Origin: VXNE01 sp965206615
Lineage (GTDB): Bacteria > Pseudomonadota > Gammaproteobacteria > Pseudomonadales > Azotimanducaceae
Length of the DNA: 64,000 bases
Direction of reading: 5' to 3'
Assembly: GCA_965206615.1 (NCBI GenBank)
Contig: CBDBKI010000003.1
Span: forward strand, 1-64,000
This document shows, in pieces, positions 57,918 to 64,000 of the stretch. The position numbers and the translations under genes are program-made. Below the pieces are notes generated by a model, which saw nothing but the letters and a program-made list of their open reading frames with translations, did no database searches and was not told the DNA's origin. Numbering within the stretch: position 1 is the first letter of the stretch; each line of letters starts with the position of its first letter.

Positions 57918-60188
57918 ATGAATGCGAGAGAGAAAATCAGGCTGGTCGTATCGGCCCTGGGGTCGGTATTGATCTTCCTGTTCCCGCTGGGCGTGGCCAA
58001 CGCCCAGGAAGCGGACGGCGGCGGCGATGCCGCGTCCAGAACCATCGAGGAGATCCTCGTGACGGCCCGGAAACGCGAGGAGAGCCTCCTGGAGATTCCG
58101 GAGTCCATCGCCGTCCTTACGGCCGAGAACATCGAGCGGGGGAACATCAAGGGGCTCGAACAGATCGGGTTCCAGGTGCCCAACCTGAACCTGTCCATGC
58201 GTCTCGACGGATTCCCCAACGTCTCCATCCGGGGACTGGGCTCTTTCGGCAACACGCAGGGCGTGGGGTTCTACATCGACGATACGCAGATTTTCTCCGA
58301 CGCCTCGTCGCGGTTCGGGGACCTGGCACGGATCGAGGTCCTCAAGGGGCCGCAGGGTACGCTTTACGGCGGCAGCAACGTCGGCGGCGCGATCAAGTTC
58401 GTGAGCGTGCGACCGAACTCCGAGGAAACGACCGGCAAGATCAAGTTGCTCGCCGGAGAGCAGGGTACGGTGGACGGCGAAGTCCACGTCAACCTGCCGC
58501 TCGGCGACGCTGGCTGGGCAATGCGGGGGTTCGTCTTCGGCGCGTCGGACGACGGCTATCTCAAGAACGAGAACCCGCCGCGGGTGAACGGTCTGCGCGG
58601 CGACAACCCGTCGGAGTACGGCGACGTGGAAGAGGCCGGAGGACGCGTCTCCATCGTGGGGCCGCTGTCGGACCGCCTGTCGCTGTACGCATCGTTCCGC
58701 TACAACGAGTACGAAGGCCCAAACAACACGTGGGTGCGGGAACTGAATCCCAACAACCTGCGTCATCCCAACATCGTCAACAACTCGACGCCCGGCCACC
58801 ACGAGCGCGACACGAAAGCCGGCCTGATCGAGCTCACCCTGGAACTCGACAGCATGGATGTCCTCTGGCTGAGTTCCTACACGGACACGTTCAGCAGCCG
58901 GTACACCGACATCGACATCCGGGAGGAGTACCTGTTCGACCTGCTGCGGCCCGAAGAGATGGACGTGACGACCCACGAGCTGCGGTTCACCTCGACGGGC
59001 GAAGGCGCCCTGGAGTGGATTGCAGGTGTCTACCACTCGAAGTTCGAGGAGGTGATGAACTCCTACCTCACCTGGTGGGACTCGCGCATGGTGGACGGTG
59101 AGTTCGACGGCCTGCTCGGCTGTATTGTCGGCCAGCGGTGTTCAGGCTTCTGGGTGGGCGATATCCCCACCCCCGAAGGGGAAATCCAGGGGCTCCAGAC
59201 GCCCTCCGAGCTGCGCGACCGGGACAAGAGCCATCTGGCCGCGTTCGCGAGCATGACCTACGAAACCGGCGACTGGGAGTGGGGACTGGGTCTAAGGGTC
59301 GACAAGTGGAAGAACGAGAGCCTGAACCGGGATTTGGGAATCGCGAACGAGCAGGAGGACACCGAGATCCTGCCGCGGGTGTCCCTGACCCGGTGGCTGT
59401 CCGAGGACGCGATGGTCTATGGCCTGGTCGCCTGGGGCTACGAGCCGGGCGGGTACAACCTGGCGAGCTTCCAGGACACGGAGGCGCTGATCCCGTTCGG
59501 GCGCGAGGAGGCAGTCAACTACGAGGTGGGCTGGAAGGGTCGCTGGGCGGACGGGCGTGCCACGGCCTCGCTGGCGGCGTTCTTCATCGCCTATGAGGCC
59601 CGCCAGATCGAGTACCACCTCGTACAGGCGGACGGCGACCCGATCGAGGCCATCACCAACTTCGGCGACTCCGAGCAATACGGGTTCGAGGCGGATCTCT
59701 CGGTCCGGGTGACGGAGGAGCTTAGCCTCACGCTCGTCGCCGGCATGATCGAGGCCGAGTGGATAGAAGCTGCGTTCGACCCCGGCGACGGTAGTGGACT
59801 CCAGGACCTTTCTGGCAGGTCGCCACCGGTCGTGCCGGACTTCAGCTGGGGCGCGTCCCTGGACTACCGCCGGCCAATCAACAACCGCGTGGAGTTCATG
59901 GCCGCCCTGCAGATCAGCCACAACGGCGAGTACGAGGGACTGCAGGCGTGGAACACCGTCACCAACCCGAGTTTCACGATCGTCAACGGCCAGCTCGGAT
60001 TCCTCTGGGAGAACATGGAGCTGATGTTCCACGTGGAGAACCTGACCGACGAGGGGTACTACAACGACGTGCAGCATTTCTTCAACGGCCACGACTTGTT
60101 TGGCACCCTTGGCGAGTCGGGGAATATCGTGATCGGCACGCTCGGGCAGCCGCGGCTGAGCACGGTGAGCCTGACCTACTACTTCTAG
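57918..60188 (+). CDS. TonB-dependent outer-membrane receptor
   Basis: A 756-residue receptor for active uptake across the outer membrane. It has a signal peptide (VSALGSVLIFLFPLGVANAQ near residue 26), a TonB box-like IEEILVTARKREE near residue 43, a plug domain (ISIRGLGS-type VSIRGLGSFG, and ARIEVLKGPQGTLYG near residue 140) and a 22-strand barrel ending in LSTVSLTYYF with terminal Phe. The VTARKR and GPQGTLYG pattern is the Sphingomonad/Caulobacter-like group with varied organic substrates; the ligand is unknown. Nearby cupin, thiolase and acyl-CoA genes suggest use of an organic compound. It is followed by a hairpin at 60199. Confidence 0.92.
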   Translation: MNAREKIRLVVSALGSVLIFLFPLGVANAQEADGGGDAASRTIEEILVTARKREESLLEIPESIAVLTAENIERGNIKGLEQIGFQVPNLNLSMRLDGFPNVSIRGLGSFGNTQGVGFYIDDTQIFSDASSRFGDLARIEVLKGPQGTLYGGSNVGGAIKFVSVRPNSEETTGKIKLLAGEQGTVDGEVHVNLPLGDAGWAMRGFVFGASDDGYLKNENPPRVNGLRGDNPSEYGDVEEAGGRVSIVGPLSDRLSLYASFRYNEYEGPNNTWVRELNPNNLRHPNIVNNSTPGHHERDTKAGLIELTLELDSMDVLWLSSYTDTFSSRYTDIDIREEYLFDLLRPEEMDVTTHELRFTSTGEGALEWIAGVYHSKFEEVMNSYLTWWDSRMVDGEFDGLLGCIVGQRCSGFWVGDIPTPEGEIQGLQTPSELRDRDKSHLAAFASMTYETGDWEWGLGLRVDKWKNESLNRDLGIANEQEDTEILPRVSLTRWLSEDAMVYGLVAWGYEPGGYNLASFQDTEALIPFGREEAVNYEVGWKGRWADGRATASLAAFFIAYEARQIEYHLVQADGDPIEAITNFGDSEQYGFEADLSVRVTEELSLTLVAGMIEAEWIEAAFDPGDGSGLQDLSGRSPPVVPDFSWGASLDYRRPINNRVEFMAALQISHNGEYEGLQAWNTVTNPSFTIVNGQLGFLWENMELMFHVENLTDEGYYNDVQHFFNGHDLFGTLGESGNIVIGTLGQPRLSTVSLTYYF

Positions 60189-60198
60189 CAAACACGCC

Positions 60199-60228
60199 CA
60201 CCCCGTGCCGCGAAAGCGGCGCGGGGTG
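60199..60228 (+). terminator. Hairpin after the TonB receptor gene
   Basis: CACCCCGTGCCGC pairs with GCGGCGCGGGGTG over 13 bp (one G-T pair) around a GAAA tetraloop, starting 10 bases after the stop codon. No clear T-run follows, so it may be a weak terminator or a 3' mRNA stabiliser. Confidence 0.7.
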
Positions 60229-60318
60229 GATGCGTGGGACGGCGAACTCAGCCGTCCAGGAAGTGGTCACAACCGCGCGAATCCGGCCGGGCCGGACTCG
60301 CGCGGCTGCTGCCCGCCC

Positions 60319-60759
60319 TCAGCCGTTCCAGGCCTGGTAGACCTGCTCCCAGCCCACGAGGGCGATGGTGTTGCCGTCGTCGTCGATGAAGTTCAGCGGC
60401 CCCATGAACGTCATGTAGAACTCGCTGTCCTCATCGAACTCGGTATGGTCGTGCTGGGCGTTGCACGCCTCGTAACCGTACCCGGGGGCGACGGCCGTAT
60501 CTCCGCCTGAGTCATCTCCGCCGCGCACGTGCATCCGGCCCTTGGTCAGGAAGTACTCGCCGGGCCCCATGTGGATGTGCTTGGCGAAGGACGACCCTTT
60601 CTTGGCGTCGAAGATCGCCGTCCAGGCCCCCGCTTCCGGGGACACGTGCAGCAGTTTCCACTTGATGTCCCCCTGGCAGAGGCCCTCGGGGAATTGCACC
60701 CAATCCACCTCGTCCATCTGGACATAGTCACCGCTGGTCTTTTCGGCAGTGTTTGCCAT
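60319..60759 (-). CDS. Cupin-fold protein, possible acetylacetone-type dioxygenase
   Basis: A 146-residue cupin. The metal-binding motif is HIHMGPGEYFLTKGRMHVRGG near residues 61-81, and the second motif region has DHTEFDEDSEFYMTF. Fe-dependent C-C cleaving dioxygenases such as acetylacetone-cleaving enzyme look similar, but the assignment is tentative. It is on the strand opposite to the TonB receptor and upstream of no other gene on its strand within 130 bases. Confidence 0.72.
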   Translation of the reverse strand: MANTAEKTSGDYVQMDEVDWVQFPEGLCQGDIKWKLLHVSPEAGAWTAIFDAKKGSSFAKHIHMGPGEYFLTKGRMHVRGGDDSGGDTAVAPGYGYEACNAQHDHTEFDEDSEFYMTFMGPLNFIDDDGNTIALVGWEQVYQAWNG

Positions 60760-60904
60760 TTTTCATCCGCTCCTCTCGATGGCGGCACTGTGCCGCCGAA
60801 CAAGAACTCGACCGCCACCGCGGAAACGGCGAGAGTCGACCCTTCACCAAGTGTCTACCCGGTTTTTCCGCAGGTCAACCGCCAGCGCTTGTCCAACGCA
60901 ACAG

Positions 60905-62380
60905 CTAGGCGGTCACGGTGACCTGCCCGGCGCCGTCCATACGCGCCGGCCGGCCGCAGAATTCCTCCCGCACCATCGACTGCATGAGGCCGCCATCCTC
61001 CGAGTTGGCCCAGACCCGCTGACCGCCCGGGGTGCGTAGCGCCAGGTGCGCGATGGCGGGTTCGTCGCCGGCATACATGACCGTGTACGACTCGATCTCC
61101 GCGTCTCCCCGGTATTCCGGCAGACACTCCCGGGACGGCAACGCGTCGATCTCCGCCTGCACGTTGGCGAACTCGAAGTCGCGTTCGGGCGGGGCGCTCG
61201 CATACACGCCGTGCACGTGCTTGTAGAGGTTGCCGCCGTTGCCGGTGACGAGGCCGTGTCCGCTAGGGGTCTCCCGCAGCAACTCGACCGTGCGCGCGAT
61301 GCTGTGCATCACGTAGTTGTTGAGCGGTCCACCGCCGAACGTGAGGCCGCCGGTGACGGTGAGCGGGCGGTCCTGGGACAGGCCGAGCTCGTCGGCGGCC
61401 ACTTGCACCGCCGACGGGAAGCAACTGTACAGGTCCACGAACTCGAGGTCGGACGCCTCGATCCCGGCCATCTCCAGGGCCCGCCCCCCGGTGATGCGAA
61501 CCCCGGGGGACGTGTAGAAGTTGTCGCGCACCGAGGCGGAGAAGTGGTCGTACCCCTGGGCGCCGGAGACCGGGTACACCCACAGCCGCTCGTCGATCCC
61601 GAGTTGCCGCGCCTTGCCGACGGAGCACATGATCAGCGCCGCGCCCATGTCCACCATCATGTTGGCGTTCATGAACTTGGTGTAGGGGAAGCTGATGGCG
61701 CGGTTCCTGGGCGACGGCGTCCGGATTTCCTCGGCCGTCATGTTGTATTGCACCCAGGCGTTGGGATTGTCCTGGGCGACGTCGTTGAATCGGGACCACA
61801 GGCCGGAGACGCGCGCAAGGTGCCCCGGGATCGACTCGCCGCGCTGGTGGCGGATGGCGTTGTCGTACATCGGGTACACCTGGATCGCGCGGCGGATGCC
61901 CTTGGCGACCTCGTACTCGTGGTGCTCTGGCTTCTGCTTGCCGATCAGCACGTCGTAGGTGCCGGGCGCCGGAGTTTGCGGCAAGGTGACGCCGGCCTTG
62001 CGGGCCTTGTTGGCGCTGTAGCCGTTCTCGGCGCCGGTGATGAGCACGAGGTCGAACTCGCCGCGCAGGATCTCCCCGGCCGTCCTGTTGACGATGGCCT
62101 GGTTCTGGTTGCCTCCGAAGAGCGTGCCGACGGTGTGCGCTCCGACTGCGCCGATGCGTTCGGCGATCAGGGCAGCCGGGTTCTCGTAGTTCCACACGCC
62201 CTTGATGACGCGGACGGACCGCACCCGGGAGAGGAAGCCCGCCGACGACCCGTGTCCCGCTCGGCGCGCCCGCACGCGTCGAGCATCATCTCGATCGGTT
62301 CGATCGGCCTGGTCGAGCGACTCGACGCGGTTCAGGAGTTGTCCGACACCGACCAGGACAGGCGTGCGCGAATGGACCAT
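60905..62380 (-). CDS. Thiolase-family acetyl-CoA acetyltransferase-like protein
   Basis: A thiolase-superfamily protein of 491 residues: N-terminus RTPVLVGVGQLLNRVESLD, GTLFGGNQNQAIVNR in place of the usual nucleophile region, VDLYSCFPSAVQVAADELGL near residue 325, and GGLTFGGGPLNNYVMHSIAR. The canonical CHG catalytic pattern is not evident, as in SCP2-like thiolases. Residues of about 25-50 read as odd arginine-rich sequence; in another frame the same DNA gives EPIEMMLDACGRAERDTG, the expected sequence, so two compensating indels are inferred. It is upstream of an enoyl-CoA hydratase gene. Confidence 0.85.
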   Translation of the reverse strand: MVHSRTPVLVGVGQLLNRVESLDQADRTDRDDARRVRARRAGHGSSAGFLSRVRSVRVIKGVWNYENPAALIAERIGAVGAHTVGTLFGGNQNQAIVNRTAGEILRGEFDLVLITGAENGYSANKARKAGVTLPQTPAPGTYDVLIGKQKPEHHEYEVAKGIRRAIQVYPMYDNAIRHQRGESIPGHLARVSGLWSRFNDVAQDNPNAWVQYNMTAEEIRTPSPRNRAISFPYTKFMNANMMVDMGAALIMCSVGKARQLGIDERLWVYPVSGAQGYDHFSASVRDNFYTSPGVRITGGRALEMAGIEASDLEFVDLYSCFPSAVQVAADELGLSQDRPLTVTGGLTFGGGPLNNYVMHSIARTVELLRETPSGHGLVTGNGGNLYKHVHGVYASAPPERDFEFANVQAEIDALPSRECLPEYRGDAEIESYTVMYAGDEPAIAHLALRTPGGQRVWANSEDGGLMQSMVREEFCGRPARMDGAGQVTVTA

Positions 62381-62387
62381 GGCGGTC

Positions 62388-63158
62388 TCAGTCGATCCAG
62401 GCGGCCTGGCGCTTCTCGCGGAAAGCGGCCATGCCCTCGGCGGCTTCGTCGGAGCGGAACATGCGCCCGCTCCACTCCGCGGCCTCCTTGAAGCCCTCCT
62501 TCGTGGAGAGTTGCGGAATGCGCCGCACGAGCCGCTTGCACTGGACCACCGCGTTGGGGCCGCCGAGGTTGATCATGTCGATCTCTTCCTCGACCGCCGC
62601 GACGAGCTCGGTCTTGGGGACCGCCCGGTGCGCGAAACCCATCTCGACCGCGTCGGCGCCGCTGAAACGCTCTCCGGTGACGAAAAGTTTCATGGCGTGA
62701 TGGGTGCCGAGCTTCGGGATGCACACGACGGAAATGACGGCCGGGATCACGCCGATGCGCACCTCGCTGAAGGACATGCGCGCGTCTTCCACCGCGACGA
62801 CGATGTCGGATGCGCCGACCAGGCCGAGGCCGCCGGCGAAGGCGGCGCCGTTGACGGCCGCGATGACGGGCTTGTCGCTCTCCATGATGGTCGTCAGGAC
62901 ATCGGGATACGGCACCGACCTGCGGCCATCGATGGTCGCTCCCGGCGGGCTCTTGAGGTCCGCGCCGGAACAGAAGGCAGGATCCGTCCCGGTGATGACG
63001 ATGCACCGCACGGACGCGTCATCGTTGGCGGCGAGAAGATGCGCGTACAGCTCGCTGACGAGCACCGACGACAGCGCGTTGCGGTTTTCCGGACGGTCCA
63101 GCGTGATCCACGCCGCGCCGTTCCTGATCTCGTAGAGAGTCGCCTCTGTCGTCTGCAT
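62388..63158 (-). CDS. Enoyl-CoA hydratase/isomerase family protein
   Basis: A crotonase-fold protein of 256 residues: ITLDRPENRNALSSVLVSEL near residue 16, the oxyanion-hole segments FCSGADLKSP near residue 66 and AAVNGAAFAGGLGLVGASDI near residue 100, and GFAHRAVPKTELVAAVEEEI. The Glu expected before IGVIP is present as SEVRIGVIPAV. It probably acts in acyl-CoA breakdown; the true substrate is unknown. It lies between a thiolase-like gene and an acyl-CoA carboxylase alpha subunit gene on the same strand. Confidence 0.9.
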   Translation of the reverse strand: MQTTEATLYEIRNGAAWITLDRPENRNALSSVLVSELYAHLLAANDDASVRCIVITGTDPAFCSGADLKSPPGATIDGRRSVPYPDVLTTIMESDKPVIAAVNGAAFAGGLGLVGASDIVVAVEDARMSFSEVRIGVIPAVISVVCIPKLGTHHAMKLFVTGERFSGADAVEMGFAHRAVPKTELVAAVEEEIDMINLGGPNAVVQCKRLVRRIPQLSTKEGFKEAAEWSGRMFRSDEAAEGMAAFREKRQAAWID

Positions 63159-63175
63159 GTCGTGTTCCTTCCCGG

Positions 63176-64000
63176 TTACTCGTTCTCTTCCAGCACCACC
63201 AGCAGCGCGCCGTTGTCCACCTGGTCCCCGATGTCCACCAGCACCTGCTTCACGGAGCCGACCATCGGAGCCGTGATGCGGTGCTCCATCTTCATGGCTT
63301 CCAGGATCAGCAGGAGCTGTCCGTCCTCGACGACGTCGCCTTCGACCACGTGAATGGCCGTGACGTTGCCCGGCATGGGCGCCACCAGGCCGCCGGCGAC
63401 CTCGGCGCGTTCGCCGGACGGGAAGCGCGACAGCTCTTCGAGTTCGACATCGCCGCCGGGGCCGTGGACCAACCAGCGGTTGCCGAGGGCTGTGACGGAC
63501 GCGTGGACACGGCGTCCGTCGATCTCGAGATCGATGGTGGATGCATTCGCGTCGAATACCACGACCGCGGTGTCGGATTCCCCGACCGTCACGGCAAAGG
63601 TATCGTTGCGGCCGGCCCGGTACGCGACGACGACCTCCTCGGCGTCCTGTCGGAATGTCGTGATCTGGGGCGGCATCAGCGAGTTGCGCCATCCGCTCGG
63701 AATGTCCGCCAGCACCGTCGCCGCGGCCCGGCGCCGCGCCTGGGCGAAGAGCGCCGTGGCGATGCACGCGTCGTGCAACTCGTCCTGCGTAAGCCCGCGT
63801 GATCGCGACGGAGCCACACGCTCGATGAAGTCCGTGGTCGTGTCGCCGGCGAGGAACGCCGGCTCGCGCAACGTTGCGACCAGGAAGTCGCGGTTGTTCG
63901 TCACGCCCTGCAGGCGGGTCTTCTCGAGCACCCGGGCGAGGCGTCCCGCCGCTTCCCGGCGTGTCGGGGCATGCACGATCACCTTGGCGATCATCGGGTC
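63176..64000 (-). CDS. Acyl-CoA carboxylase biotin-containing alpha subunit, C-terminal part
   Basis: The last 275 or so residues of a biotin carboxylase / biotin carboxyl carrier fusion, as in propionyl-, methylcrotonyl- or geranyl-CoA carboxylases. The visible parts are the end of the biotin carboxylase domain (DPMIAKVIVHAPTRREA at the window edge and QGVTNNRDFLVATL), a linker, and the carrier domain with biotinylated Lys in LEAMKMEHRITAPM near the end. The N-terminus is outside the window. It begins the run with the hydratase and thiolase-like genes, suggesting branched or odd-chain acyl-CoA catabolism. Confidence 0.92.
   Translation of the reverse strand, partial: DPMIAKVIVHAPTRREAAGRLARVLEKTRLQGVTNNRDFLVATLREPAFLAGDTTTDFIERVAPSRSRGLTQDELHDACIATALFAQARRRAAATVLADIPSGWRNSLMPPQITTFRQDAEEVVVAYRAGRNDTFAVTVGESDTAVVVFDANASTIDLEIDGRRVHASVTALGNRWLVHGPGGDVELEELSRFPSGERAEVAGGLVAPMPGNVTAIHVVEGDVVEDGQLLLILEAMKMEHRITAPMVGSVKQVLVDIGDQVDNGALLVVLEENE

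Noticed and set aside
1..64000. tRNA or rRNA genes
   Set aside because: No rRNA-like or cloverleaf-like sequence was noticed, including beside the integrase remnant, but this was read by eye and a covariance search would be decisive.

Overview
This is a GC-rich (by eye, roughly two-thirds G+C) chromosomal window that looks gammaproteobacterial. The evidence is gene order: dnaA-dnaN-recF-gyrB at the left end, def-fmt-rsmB-trkA-trkH, dprA-purE-tsaC-aroE, and a DUF2782 gene next to polA, then engB, a dihaem cytochrome c4 and dsbA, much as in Pseudomonas. Two ParB-binding parS-type palindromes inside recF show the left end is near the replication origin. An uncultured marine or host-associated heterotroph fits the rest (TonB receptor, sulfatases, PhyH dioxygenases, acyl-CoA enzymes), but that is a guess. 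No rRNA, tRNA or CRISPR array was seen.

Layout. 1-5.4 kb: replication genes dnaA (5' end cut by the window), dnaN, recF, gyrB. 5.4-13.8 kb: envelope, repair, potassium uptake and translation genes (plsC, gmhB, tag, lpxL-like, trkH, trkA, rsmB, fmt, def). 14.0-14.6 kb: a decayed nucleotidyltransferase with a CopG-like partner. 14.7-22.6 kb: a long co-directional run, dprA-purE-tsaC-aroE, then a respiratory cluster coxB-coxA-like-ctaA-ctaB-SCO. Its subunit I keeps the haem histidines but lacks the paired Cu_B histidines, and its coxB carries a small element with inverted-repeat ends in frame near the 3' end.

22.6-31.9 kb is an accessory island. It holds a group II intron remnant, a deleted tyrosine integrase, wrecked DUF2971 and formylglycine-generating-enzyme-like genes, then an intact ubiquitin-like cluster: a ubiquitin-like protein, an E2-like protein, a JAB-E1 fusion and an HTH regulator. 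Convergent to it are a small basic protein and a predicted papain-like cysteine protease, and the island ends with a VapBC pair. This is the best candidate for an under-described system in the window.

32.0-43.6 kb: egtB-egtD (ergothioneine), a PhyH dioxygenase, DUF2782, polA (whose 3'-5' exonuclease acidic residues are all replaced), a ParD/ParE-like pair wedged before engB, cytochrome c4, dsbA with a CIHC active site, and an orphan aceE. 43.6-64 kb: catabolic and accessory genes: an LLM flavoprotein, a chimeric gene fragment, an SDR, a PhyH - class III aminotransferase - APH kinase module, tandem near-identical sulfatases, another PhyH, an MFS transporter, DUF2461, arfB, a FitAB/VapBC pair, a VOC enzyme, a TonB receptor, a cupin, and a thiolase-like / enoyl-CoA hydratase / acyl-CoA carboxylase run that leaves the window.

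A family of small palindromic intergenic repeats occurs at 13.95, 31.22, 52.93 and 57.24 kb. At three of the four sites the stop codon of a neighbouring gene forms the edge of the repeat.
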